Shown here: positions 1-10,700 of the stretch, in pieces
Layout of the letters: each line of letters opens with the position of its first letter
Numbering within the stretch: position 1 is the stretch's first letter
Origin: Phallusia fumigata
Taxonomy: Eukaryota; Chordata; Ascidiacea; Phlebobranchia; Ascidiidae
DNA length: 25,007 nt
Direction: 5' to 3'
Assembly (NCBI GenBank): GCA_008931825.1
Contig: QXVZ01002690.1
Location: forward strand, 1-25,007
The notes under the pieces: model-generated
What the model was told of the DNA's origin: nothing
Databases searched by the model: none
What the model saw: the letters and a program-made list of their open reading frames with translations, nothing else
Made by a program: the position numbers and the translations under genes

Positions 1-330
1 TATGTTGTTTATGTGCGAGTGTGTGTATTTTTCGCTGGTTAGCATGTATCGCGAATCCCAGAAACGAATTCAATGCAAGCGAAACATACCCAGCTCAATT
101 TACTGTTGGTGACTAAGGTGGAACTTGCTGTTACTGGAAGCTGATGTGTAGTTGGCTGCTGCTGTACGTGTGATCACATCAATTTAGTTGTGAATTTTCA
201 TTGTTTACAACCTTTACTTTTCAAAGTATGATTTCTATTGCTGGTGATTTTTTTTGTAATTGCCATTTCTGTTCACCTGGTGACTACTGGGCTTGTGGTG
301 TATTATACGTCACGCGCGTTTCAGTGGTTT

Positions 331-408
331 GTCTTTCTCAGTCTCGCAACGTGGTCGCTGCACACCTGTGGTCTTTCTCAGTCTCGCAACGTGGTCGCTG
401 CACACCTG
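331..408. repeat. 40-bp-period tandem duplication
   Basis: A 38-base unit beginning gtctttctcagtctcgcaac at 331-368 recurs without change at 371-408, separated by two bases. There is no N between the copies, so unlike the later duplications it is not obviously a contig join. It could be a genuine recent tandem duplication or an uncollapsed read overlap. Confidence 0.85.
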
Positions 409-537
409 AGCACTTAATGTCGTACGTAAGGCTGGTAGGCTTAGCTAGACTGCTGATAGTGTTAAACAATTTTTGTAGCCAGGCTATTTTGCCAGTTTCC
501 TCCAAAAAGTGACGAAAATGTTGCTAGTTTATCGCAA

Positions 538-538
538 N
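538..538. other. Single N, contig join
   Basis: One ambiguous base upstream of the AFMID exons. Unlike three other N positions in this window, the flanks are not copies of each other, so sequence may be missing here. Confidence 0.6.
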
Positions 539-754
539 AGTTTAATCAAGACGTTATTGTTACGCTTTGAGCTTTGGCAAAACGTTTCAGATTTTGGAAC
601 AAGCAACTGTAAAAATCTCCACTGCTGTAACCCCTTTTCCGAACGATGAAAATTAACAAACCATAAATTCTCGAAAACGAATGTTTAAAAGTTTGCTCAC
701 TGCCGATGTATTTTCTGTGTATCAAATGTCCCTGTATAGTTTCAAGTTTTACAG

Positions 755-822
755 GATGAGTATAATTTTACAGAAACAAGCTTGGTGATATTTTTTCACG
801 GTGGGTACTGGCATAATGGAAG
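755..822 (+). CDS. AFMID: AFMID exon with HGGYW oxyanion-hole motif
   Basis: The acceptor is ttttacag at 754 and the donor is GT at 823. It reads DEYNFTETSLVIFFHGGYWHNG and stops two bases into the next codon. The hydrophobic strand followed by HGGYW is the hallmark of the esterase/formamidase oxyanion hole. It could extend a little upstream if another acceptor is used. Confidence 0.85.
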
Positions 823-3038
823 GTAAATTTTTGTGTTGTCTCCTCGATCTAGCAACAGGCCCAACAATCTTCGTTACTTTTGCATGTTAGTCCGCAGATG
901 TACCACTATGTGGGGATTCCAGTGACCGATTCTGACAAAATCTGCGTTCTGGTTGGAAAAACTTTGGCGCCGAAATGTAAGTAAAACGTGGCGATAGCAA
1001 TTTCTGGAAAATATTGAAGTATGTTTACGCAACACATCAGATTTAACAGTTAAAGAGGTAAAATATTTTTGCAGTACATCCTTTTCTGCGAGATGATTAT
1101 TCATGACACGCGTAGTAATTTTCGAGCTCATATTGCAACACTTTATTTGAGCCAAGTTACGCGAGCTGCAGTGCAACTTTTAAAGGCTGATTCACACCAG
1201 ATGCGTCTGCGTTTTTTTGATCTCGCAGCAAGCAGAGGGGCACTTACACCAGCCAGGACCAAAGTCTATCTGCCGCAAACCGTTAGACGCATCTACGGTG
1301 TGAATCAGCCTTAACAGTGTTGTTGTATTGCGTTTTCGACTATGCCAAATCGAAAGCGACTTTGGGTTTGCGCTATCACTATTTTTTTCAGCGTCTATCA
1401 CCGGCATTGTGGAGCAGTGCACAAAAGCAATGATATTTCTTGCTTCCAAGTTCCCCAAGGCAAAAAGTATCTGTCTAAGCGGGCATTCAAGCGGTGGCCA
1501 CGAATGTGCTATGATTGCTTCACTGGACTGGAAGCGGATTGATCCCAATGTGCAGAAATATTTCGAGGAGAAACTGAATCGAATCGTGCTTCTGTGTGGA
1601 GTTTTTGAACTTACTCACCTTATCGGGACCAAGACAGGAGTTCCGCTTAATATGACAAGGTGTTAAAAGAAAACAGTATTTTGGTTTATCGATATTTAAA
1701 CATAATGACATTTTTGCAATGTGGATAACTTATTTCAATAGAAGGTCTTGAAAACCGGTAACAGTAATTTGCAATTTATGTAGAAATAGAATCAACACAA
1801 AAACGTAGATGTCACTGACTATAGTGTGACTTATGTTTAACTAAATCGTTTATCTTCGGATTCATAACATTGGTTCAGCTCTATATATGTTTTCATGCCG
1901 AAATCCAACGCTAACCCGCTAATTTAAAACGTCCACCAGTGGTTCTCAAAGTGGGGTCCGCGCTCCCCTATGAGGGTCCGTAAGGCAATTTTAGGGTGAC
2001 TGCGAAGCGTCTTCCAGTCTCTCATGGTCGATTTTTCGCGTGACTACTAATATGTTTCGGATGTAAGTTTCACGTACAGGGTTAATGTGTGTGACCATGC
2101 TGCTTTGTGAATGCGATTGTGGCACGCACAAAGTCATCAAAAGTGGACCCCGAGTCATAAAAAAAACTGCATGGGATATCGTTGTGCAAATAATTTACAA
2201 AGTTTGAGAACTGTTCTATCGTCCATCCAAGTAACGCAGGTTAGCAAATTTGTTGCCTGTCTAAATTTCGCAGATTAGTTTACTGGTATATTCGCCTCCA
2301 AACCAGACCAACATCAGTTTTACGTTTTTGCTGATCGACCAGAAACGGCTTGTGCACAGTTAGACAAGGGGGAATTCTGCGATAGAGGCGCTCTACCTGG
2401 TCGTTGAAATTACAACATATTGGCAATAAATGTCGTCTATAAGCGTTTAATACGTGGTATCTATATGTTACGTCGCTCTCGCGGTTGTGGGTTTGAATCT
2501 CGTCTCGATCACTTTGCTTTCCCTGAGCAAGAAACTTTCGCCGCATCGCTCCAACCCAGATACAGCGCCGTGAAAGGTTCAACATTGACGGTTCCGCCAG
2601 CAAGGATAAACATATCTGCTTTACGTTTTTGCAGGGATGAGGCAATCAAGAACAGTCCAATCGAGCTCGTCGAACAGATGGCAAAAAATTGTCGCATGTT
2701 TAAAATGGAAATCATAATTTTAGCTGTTGAAAACGATGCGCCAACATTTAAAGAATGGGTCGACAAATATAACAAAGTAAGTTACATAAGTTTGGTGAAG
2801 CTTAGCCACACTCACAATTTTCGCAATCCCAAATGACTTTTCAGGCTCTGAGGGCGCAAAATATCGACACGACTTTCATTGTGGTTCCAGATTTTGATCA
2901 CTTTAATTTTATGACAGCCTTTCACGACCCAAACTTCGAATATAGCAAGGTATAGAATATTTAACTAAATGCATAGAAAGATTATAAACGACTTTTGCGA
3001 ATAATAATTGCATTTTCTTGCAGGTCCTATGTGCGTGA
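755..3038 (+). CDS. AFMID: Kynurenine formamidase (arylformamidase), 3' six exons
   Basis: Predicted to hydrolyse N-formyl-L-kynurenine to L-kynurenine and formate, the second step of tryptophan degradation by the kynurenine pathway; family members are soluble alpha/beta hydrolases. Six exons (755-822, 891-976, 1392-1659, 2635-2776, 2845-2949, 3024-3038) join with GT-AG introns and keep one reading frame. Visible motifs in order: FFHGGYW (oxyanion hole), CLSGHSSGGH (G-x-S-x-G nucleophile serine), VENDAPTF (acidic triad member, aligning with the FDSPEF region of the vertebrate enzyme) and DFDHFNF (catalytic histidine). The frame ends about 19 residues after the histidine motif, close to the vertebrate C-terminus, so the 3' end looks complete. 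About 85-90 N-terminal residues are not seen. The family is recalled from vertebrate AFMID, not from a search. All catalytic elements are present, so an intact enzyme is likely if the 5' exons exist. Confidence 0.88.
891..976 (+). CDS. AFMID: AFMID exon, strand before the APK segment
   Basis: Acceptor gttag at 890, donor gtaagt at 977, after a 68-bp intron. It completes the split codon and reads through IPVTDSDKICVLVGKTLAPK. LAPK corresponds to the IAPKG turn of vertebrate AFMID. The acceptor at 897 would shift frame into a stop, so 890 is preferred. Confidence 0.75.
1184..1311. mobile_element. MITE with about 26-bp terminal inverted repeats
   Basis: The left end AGGCTGATTCACACC followed by agatgcgtct is matched, inverted, by agacgcatct and GGTGTGAATCAGCCT at the right end. 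A TAA flanks both sides (1181-1183 and 1312-1314). A 3-bp TWA-type target duplication suits PIF/Harbinger-derived elements, but the superfamily is inference. It has no coding capacity at 128 bp and sits inside an AFMID intron. Confidence 0.8.
1392..1659 (+). CDS. AFMID: AFMID exon with GHSSGG nucleophile elbow
   Basis: Acceptor tttttttcag at 1391, donor GT at 1660. It begins SSITGIVEQCTKAMIFLA, aligning with the helix that follows APKG in vertebrate AFMID, then KAKSICLSGHSSGGHECAM with the catalytic serine, then LNRIVLLCGVFELTHLI, matching the VSGVFDLEPI strand. It ends in phase 2. This is the most diagnostic exon of the gene. Confidence 0.92.
1937..2213. mobile_element. hAT-like MITE remnant
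   Basis: The left end CAGTGGTTCTCAAAG followed by tggggtccgcg is a typical hAT terminus. The right end near 2199-2213 reads caaagtttgagaactg, the inverse with changes at the tip. The best flanking 8-mers (acgtccac on the left, tcgtccat at 2219-2226) match 6 of 8, so the exact right boundary is uncertain. It is non-coding and lies in an AFMID intron. Confidence 0.6.
2470..2566 (+). repeat. tRNA-derived SINE-like fragment
   Basis: GGTTTGAATCT at 2490-2500 resembles the polymerase III B box (GGTTCRANNCC). The downstream stretch, ending near gctccaacccagatac, resembles the segment at 13540-13590, suggesting a shared SINE tail. No good A box was found about 35 bp upstream, so this is a partial or degraded copy. 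It is not a functional tRNA. Confidence 0.4.
2635..2776 (+). CDS. AFMID: AFMID exon with acidic triad residue
   Basis: Acceptor gtttttgcag at 2634, donor gtaagt at 2777. It reads RDEAIKNSPIELVEQMA, aligning with the DAQRNSP segment of the vertebrate protein, then MEIIILAVENDAPTFKEW, where the Asp after VEN is the likely acid of the triad. It ends in phase 0. Confidence 0.9.
2845..2949 (+). CDS. AFMID: AFMID exon with catalytic histidine
   Basis: Acceptor acttttcag at 2844, donor GT at 2950. It encodes 35 residues, including TTFIVVPDFDHFNFMTAF. DHF matches the VDHFEI motif carrying the catalytic His. Phase 0 on both sides. Confidence 0.88.
3024..3038 (+). CDS. AFMID: AFMID terminal micro-exon
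   Basis: After acceptor tcttgcag at 3023 the frame reads VLCA and stops at TGA (3036-3038), a five-codon exon including the stop. If the donor at 2950 is not used, gta tag gives an almost immediate stop one codon later, so the protein end changes by only a few residues. No canonical AATAAA was seen in the following 250 bases. Confidence 0.65.
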   Translation, partial: VLCA

Positions 3039-4719
3039 TTGCCGTAAAAGACGTTTCTGGACAATATCGGCCAATCGACATCATGTTTTAATTGGATTTT
3101 GCCCTGACCATGGGACAAATACATTCTAAACAGAGCATTTTTTGAATAATCTCATTTTGAGCAATTGTACCCGCTGTACAAGAAACGCATGTTGCGGGTT
3201 ATGCTTGGAAATTTTTTTTTAAATGCATCTTTCTGTAAGGAAGCGCTTGGAAGGCCGGCTCTGATTAGATATTACTCCACCTCTGACCTGTTGTTCAGTT
3301 CGAATGCCTGCCGTTGTCGCCTGTTAGCAACGTTTTTCAAATGTGTAGCCTATACAATTCAAAGTTGATTACTAAAGTTGGTCTTGTTTTCCGTTACTGA
3401 AAGCTGAGATGCGTTGTAAACATCCGCACCCCCGATCTGATTTTCGGCAGGCATTTCGCCGAGCCAGTGTTGGTCAGAAGGCAAGCCTGTAACAATTACG
3501 TTAGCATCAAAGTTAACAAACAGCAGGAAAACTGCGGTGATACTAGGGCGGATAGGCGTTGGCAACTAAGTGTCATGAAATATGGGCACTACTATGAAAA
3601 GTTTTCTTACATAGATTTGATTTGAACCAAATTTCGACTGAATTTTGTGAAGGACATCACAACCTATAAAACGCTATATTTGTTTTGGTTCTTCATGAGT
3701 CTCAGTTCAGAAATTGAACTACCAATAAAACTATTCCAAAATAAAGGACAAATAGTGTCATTTCAAATCTCAATAAAGGACAAGGACAAATAGAGCTGAA
3801 TGAAGGATTGAAATAAAGGACGGTTGGCAACCCTACGTCAAATTGACATACGAGGAAATGATAGCGGTGCCCGGAAAATATTGCAACCACCAGTGGTGCT
3901 ATTGCCCCAATACTTGGTGAGGAGAAATGGACTCCAGGTTTCTAGAGTTACAAAGAACGCTATTTGCCCGCGCATTTAAACATACGCTTTCGTGCATCAA
4001 TGCTAAGCGTGTGGTTAGACGCCATTGTTGTGAAACATGAGTTGTCGCAAGTCTTTGGTCGTAAACTGTATTAGATGACAAATTAGATGACAATAACACA
4101 AATCGATGCAATACTCAGTATTGTTCAGTTTTAGATTTGCTCCAAAGCAGGGCTTGTTTTCGGTGCATTTTGTTTATTACACGTTTCGGGGCTTGCTATT
4201 CATTTTGCTCAAACGTTTTGCTAAACTTCTAATAAGTGTAAGATTCTATACTTCAACTCAAAGATTAAAAATCGACAAAAAAATGTCAAGATTAGCTACC
4301 TATGTCAAGACAAGATTAGCAACTTATAAAAAGTTTATCATTATAGATGTGAAAAAGGCAGCGGGAAAAGTTAAAAAAACATTACAGATTGATTTTCCTA
4401 TGTCAGTCAAATCTGTCTGTTTAGTTTTTGCATGTATAGATAATAAGGCCTATCTGTGTAGTAGCTTCTAAACTGTCTTTAGTTGTTCTAAAAATTTTAC
4501 CAGTTTGCTTGTTTTAGCTTCTAAAACTTGACCTACTATGTTCAATTGTGTTTCATTAACAGTCAATAGTAGATTGAGTTGGTGCATTTGTTTCCAAAAT
4601 TGTTTTGATCCAACTTATTTAAACACTTCTTTTGTATTACAGCCAAAATTTTCACAGTGAATAGAACATAGTTGATTTATTTAATATTTTTACACAAGTG
4701 AAATTGAAATGAATATGAG
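3039..4719. other. Intergenic region between the two genes
   Basis: No exon with family resemblance was found on either strand. The longest open frame (4106-4471, +) is AT-rich and low in complexity, includes a short internal duplication (atgtcaagattagc at about 4283 and again near 4302), and looks accidental. Two short direct repeats (attagatgaca) occur at about 4070-4092. A run of aataaaggac repeats at 3740-3820 ends in ggttggcaaccct, resembling one end of a DNA transposon with no partner. The 1.7-kb spacing argues against a two-gene operon. Confidence 0.5.
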
Positions 4720-4723
4720 ATGA
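4709..4723 (+). promoter_or_regulatory. Four-codon upstream ORF overlapping the start codon
   Basis: ATG AAT ATG AGA TGA lies immediately before the chosen start, and its TGA (4721-4723) overlaps the ATG at 4720-4722. If the transcript begins upstream of 4709 this arrangement could lower initiation or force reinitiation. The transcript start is not known. A good splice acceptor (ttttcacag) at 4657 would leave the upstream ORF in the 5' leader. Confidence 0.35.
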
Positions 4724-4786
4724 AGAAAATTTTGGCTTTTTGTTTGTTTTCTGCAACTTTTCTCGTCCTGTTCAAAACTTCTACAG
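4720..4786 (+). CDS. Repeat-protein exon 1: signal peptide
   Basis: ATG, two lysines, then a hydrophobic core ILAFCLFSATFLVLF and a small-residue region KTSTG typical of a signal peptidase site. The donor is GT at 4787, leaving phase 1. This start is chosen because it gives the signal peptide and is in frame with the repeats. Confidence 0.85.
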
Positions 4787-7700
4787 GTACTATGTCATAC
4801 ATTGTAATTTGATGCCACACATTATGTATTCAGAATATTTTGTCACATGTTATGTATTATTGCTGACATGGTTACATATAATTTTATTTTTATGTGGTAA
4901 AACTTGAAAAATGTTTTTGCAACTGCTTGTCTATAACTGTGTGTCATTTCAGGACAAGTGACATGCCCGGATGGGACATTCTACCATGACAATTGTACTT
5001 GTGCTCCTTGCCCGACCGGCTACTAGTAAGTGTTTAAAGTTGTTTTTCATAAATCTTACATTTTAAATTTTTAATCTTACTGTTAAATATCACTGATTAT
5101 GCACATCTCAAACAATATCACAATTTTCTTGAGTGGTTTTCCCAGCCTATTTGTATTAGTAAACAGGCCCTTTGTTTGTGTGATTTCTACGACTACCGGC
5201 TAAACAAAAGTCAACACCAACGTTTTGTCAATACCAAGTCTTAACTCGCGGCTTTTGTGCTTGGGATACCGTTTGTTTGCTTTGTCAAGAGTGTTCAATG
5301 TGTGCTGGGCAGTGTTAGGTGTTTGCCGGCGTGGCATTCCCAGAAATCAGCGATCTTCCTTCCTTTGTTAAATCTTATTTCATCACAGGGGTTAATTGAA
5401 ACCCTTTTTGTGACTGCCTAGACTTGGTGAAAGTCCCACTTGTGATGTTTTTGGAACAAGATACCGCTGTGATTGTATAGGATTTCTTTGTTTTGTCTGT
5501 TAAACGATAACAGTAGATTTCTTGTGCAATAACTTGATTTCATCTACATTATGGTTCAAAAGAAGGAAGCATATTATACCACCACAAATATATCTGCACA
5601 AAAACGTTATTCAAAATGATCAATTCTAGGTGTTTGGCAAAATTGCTTTCAAGTTTGTTGTCTTAAAAGGCATTTTGTTTTTTCTAACGGCATTTACAAG
5701 TTTCATACCTTAGTTGAAACTCACAAATCAATATTTTAAATTTTTTGTCAGTGTTTTTTTTCAAAAGGCCCTTTAAAGGCAAAACAGCAAAATTTTACTC
5801 TTCAATTTGGCAAATTGCCAGTTAAGACCACAGGAATGATGTGAAGCGATGTTGTTAGTCTGCTCAAATATTTACATGGAGCTTGATGACGTGCTATGGC
5901 ATATATCATTGAATTGTGATGGCTTTGTCGTAGCAACTTGGGATTGTTTTATCCCTTTATCGTCTGTGTCAGTGGAACTTATTGTTTGCTGATCCTAAAA
6001 CAAGTCGTAACTTGTTCTGTAGTGTAGTGGCAACCCAATTTCTGTTGCTTTATGAGTTTTTAAATTGCCTGTTTCTAATTCTCTTGATTTTTCTCGGTTT
6101 AATTTAAACAGGCTGTTTTTCATTCTGCCACCTCCCCTAAAGTTTAGGTATATTTTTTAATATTTCAAAACATATCCTAATTCACACATTCACTATAAAA
6201 TTAGTACTGTTTTTGCCACACAAAAATAGGATCTGAAATGAAAACAAAGGACTCTAAAAGGTCAAGACTAGCTGCTATACCAAAATATACCCTAACCACA
6301 TAAAATAGCTGATAAAATTCTACAAGACATACCCCTTTTATCAATGTCTAGACCTGTGTCTTATTCTTATTTTTTTATGTACACATAAAATTATTATATT
6401 TCTTAGTTGTGAAAGTGGAGCACAGGTTGCCTGCGGAAGTGGAACATTCAACAACCAAATAAACCAAACTAGTGTTGCTGCTTGCACAGTAAGTTTTCAC
6501 AAATGCTATTTCATCATAAAACACGATGCAGGCTATTAAATTCTTTACTATGCAAATTAATTTGGTTTTGTGAAATTTTGAAATTTTAAAAGTAAATAAC
6601 AAGCCTGTATCATATTTTAGACAAAATAGAGGAAATAATGTAACAATTTTTAACTTTTGATTTTTAAACTTTAACCGACAGTAGGTCTTGTGCAGACTGT
6701 AACCCCCACTTTTATAAACTGTTTAAATTGAAAAAAAACTATGCTTCCTCGAGTCCCTCAGAAGCCAAAACAAGCGCTAGCTTGAAATGATGCATGTAAA
6801 CATAATGATTAAGCTAAACAAGCAAAGCAACATAACGTAACCTTCCCTGCATAGGCCTGTCCAGGAGGAACCTATAGCAATACTACTGCAACCACTGAAT
6901 GTTTGGACTGTCCTGCTGGATTTTTCTGTGTTGCCGGGGAAATACACCAATGTGATGTTGGCCAATATTCCTATGGGAAGCAAACCAATTGTGAACTATG
7001 TCCTCCTGGTTTTCAATGCTCTGATAGAACATCACCAACTGCTTGTGGAACTGGAGAATTTAGTACAGGAGGTGCATTTTAATTGTCTAATGTTCTAAGT
7101 AAGTTTTAATAATTCAATGTTTTAACAGTCAAAACAGAACAGTATACGTATTAAAATTCATTGCAAACAGTGCCACAAAATAAAAATTAAACCCCAATAC
7201 ACCTGAAGTCTTTAAACAACCAACCGTAGACTTTCTCTGAGACAAAAATTATGTCATAATTTTTCAAATTACTTTGATATTTGCATTGATGGTTGCCAAC
7301 AAGATTGCGATGATGTACTAGGTTGGTGACTTAACTCCTGCCTGATTCTTTCTGTTGCCTTAACAATAAAACATAAATAGCATTGCTCAAAAAACATGGT
7401 ACGGTTACATAAAAGGTAACAACTAGCAGTGAACAAATTTGACAAAACTTATCCACATTTTGCGGCACTACCTGGCTTAAACAAGATAGAGTACCACTTT
7501 TCCATAAACTTACCTAATGGTTTATAGGCAAGGACACTTGTGATGATTGTCCTGGTGGAAGTGAGTGTCCGGGTGGAGACAGGGTGGTTGCATGCAACCC
7601 GGGATTTTATAGCCCATTGAAAAATGACCAGTGCTTGCCGTGTGATGCGGGTTATTTCGCTGCATCAAGTTCCCAATCATCGTGCACTTCCTGTCCAGCA

Positions 7701-10700
7701 GGTATAAATTGAGCGTGTTTGTGTGTTTTCTTTAACCATGTCATGTTTCACATTCAACTTTCATTTACAAACTGAATTTAATGATGCATTGTTTGTAACA
7801 TTTAAGAAACTTTACACCAAACTTATTGCTATGTAGCTATTAGGAAACACATGTCCTTAGCATGATTGAATAAATACTTGTTTTGAACCAATCTTTTAAA
7901 ATTAGATATCAATGATGTTTAGGCATTCAAGAATTTACATGTGATTGCTTTAAGTGTGCTTTCAAAAACAGCATTTAGTGTGATTGGATTTCACATTTGC
8001 ACACAGGTTCAAAATGTCCAGCTGGATCTTCCTCAGCAACATTATGTGATTTGGGTTACATCTCATCAGCTAATGCAGAAGATTGCACCATATGTGCCAA
8101 TAATGAAGTTTCTTCTGGAGATCATGTTACTTGCAACCCTTGTCCAGCTGGCAAAGCATGTAGCGATCCAACGTACGTTGATTCTGTTGTTTTTGCCTGA
8201 TAAAATGCCTAAATTTCAGCTACTGTAATATTGCACTTGCTTGACAAAATTTTTTGTATTTGATGCAGCACCATTTTATATTTTACAGACTGCCGCCGGT
8301 GGACTGTGTGACTGGATACTATGCTTTAGAGGGAAACGCTAGCTGTACTGAATGTCCTGGTGGAAGTTACTGTCCGACAACAGCTGAAAGTCCTAAATCA
8401 TGTGATGCTGGTATGTACCTATACAGAGGAAAGTAAATATAAGTGAACCTGACTTTCCAGCTAATTTTTCCGACTGCTGAACTTGTTTGAATGTAACACT
8501 AAAAGAAAGTTATGATGTTTTGTTTCATCATACATTTAATCTAAACAGGACAGTTGTATCATGGATTAATTGCCAAAACATTGGATTTATTTTGTAATTT
8601 CATAAATTTGGTAAAAGCCAAATTAAATTCAAATAGTCAATTTCAAACAATTCATTAGCAAAACTTTTAATTTGCAGGTAAATTTTCTCTTTCTGGCCAA
8701 GTGAGCTGCACAACATGTCCTGGTGGATCATCATGTTCTGACACTGACATAACCACTTGCATTGTTGGAACCTACAGCCCTGATGGAGGTTAGTCAATTA
8801 ACTCTAACAACTTTTTTTCAACAGCTTACAACTTTTGTGAACTAAACTTGTTCCTATTCTTTGTTAACGACAAATTTTTTTTACCATGTGAAACAACTCA
8901 TGCAATAGTCTTTTTTGGGATAACATTATAATATGTTGATTTACAAGTATATTTTCAAATACAACGATTACAACTATTACACCACAATTAGAATGGGTTA
9001 TTAAACCTGTTTTAGTTTATTAAACCAAGGTATTTCGGGAATGTTTGAAGCCTATGCTGTGTATTTTGCTGATTTTTTATTGCACGGATTATTTGCAGAA
9101 ATGAATTGTCTTCCCTGCCCGGCAGGGGCACAATGCCCAGCTGGATCTAGTAGTTTTCAAAACTGTGCAGACGGTAAGTTTGAAAAATGATGCATTGGTT
9201 GATTTTTCAATCTCAACCGACAAAACCAATCTTCTTGGTCTATCTGGCTGGTAGTGTTTGACATAATTACTGTGTATTATATGAAGTATTTTTCAAACCA
9301 GATCATACAAAACATTACTTTAATCGGTTTACCTTTGTAGAAAATCAGCATTTACAAATGTCAATGTTTTAGGAACATACAGTTTAAATGGAACGAGGTG
9401 CAAAACATGTGCTGCTGGTCATTACTGCGATGGTATACAGGAGATTGAGTGCCCTGCTGGAACCTACAGCCCTGGTGGTATGACAGCATCATGCTTGTCA
9501 TGTCCCATTGGTAAAAAGAATTGTAAATTTCTGCATAACATTTACATCTTTTCCCAAAATCTTGAGTTAACCCAAAAGTTGGGCAATGGCTTTCAAACAC
9601 AAGTTAAGCATCAACTAAGAAAACAAATGTTACTTTATGTTTTTATTCAAGTTTTTATTGCTTGATAATTTGACATGAATTTTGTTTATAATTTAGTGCA
9701 TCATTATAATAAGCCAAGTGTGCACTTTAAACCCTAAAGCTTAACTTTGCTCAATTATGTAAATTACATTTTTGTTTATATTTTTGCATCACAAGGATCG
9801 ACCTGTTCTATATTTGGTGTTTCTGGAGGGGCAAACTGCAGCATGGGATTTTATGATGACCCATCATCAGGCTGCACCTTATGTCCGGCTGGGTCATATT
9901 GCTCCGACCCGACTGCAGGTGCACCTGTTGTATGTGGTACAGGTAAAACTGCTTTTTTCCTGTTTAAACAACAATATTTATCGTATTTTTGTTTAACTGA
10001 GAATTTGTGTCATGTAGTGTCTCAATCTGTTTTCTTGTACTGCCCCAAAACAGCTGGGCGATTTAAAAACATTCCTTCAATAGATAAAAATCAAAACAAA
10101 TATATTTTATAAGCAATAAAAGTTGTTTGATCAGCATGTAAGTAAAATATAAATAAATAGCCAATATTATGAAAACATTTAACCAAATTACTATGGTGGT
10201 TTGAAGAGATATACACCTAAATTTTCCTTGTTGTTGTATCCAATTTTCAACTGCCCAGTTTCTCAACACCCTTAATTGTTCATTTCTTCTCTAGCGCTAG
10301 GACTGAAAATCTATGTCCTGAATTGTCTATTTATGCTTTGCTTAAATACGAACAACTAAAAGAACAACTCTAATAGTTTCACTAGACCTATCATAGAGCT
10401 GTTATGCTGCAGATTGTAAGTAAGCATAAAGATGCCTTGGTCAGCCATTGGTTTGCGCACAAATAATAAGAAAGATGAACACATGGCGGGATATAAACAA
10501 CAAAGAATAGCTGGTTGTCTAATTCCACCACATTTTTTCTCAGCTCAATACAGTGCCCCTGGACAAACCTATTGCACTGACTGTCCGCCTGGCAGTGAAT
10601 GTGCTGGCAAAACAGATGGTGATGTGACGGGATGCATTCTTGGTACATTTTCTACAGGCAAACAAGAGATGTGTACCCCTTGTCCGGCAGGCTCTGCTTG

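Larger units (their letters stand above)
1..754. other. Sequence upstream of the first recognisable AFMID exon
   Basis: The N-terminal part of AFMID, which should precede the HGGYW exon, could not be located here by reading all three + frames. It may lie left of the window, or be short and diverged, or have been lost at the N at 538. The only structure seen is a 40-bp tandem duplication (331-410). The open frame at 201-512 runs through that duplication and resembles no known protein. Confidence 0.4.

Noticed and set aside
201..512. 103-codon open frame near the left edge
   Set aside because: It runs through the 40-bp tandem duplication and has no recognisable motif; not part of AFMID.
2471..2510. 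Possible functional tRNA gene
   Set aside because: Only a B-box-like match; no cloverleaf or A box could be built.
2280..2836. Overlapping open frames on both strands in and beside the AFMID intron
   Set aside because: They coincide with the SINE-like fragment and read through a strong splice acceptor at 2634; only 2635-2776 is coding.
3740..3837. aataaaggac repeats ending in ggttggcaaccct, like a transposon terminus
   Set aside because: No matching inverted left end or target duplication was found within 400 bp.
4106..4471. 121-codon open frame in the intergenic region
   Set aside because: AT-rich composition, lysine/phenylalanine-heavy product, short internal duplications and no family resemblance; best explained as chance.
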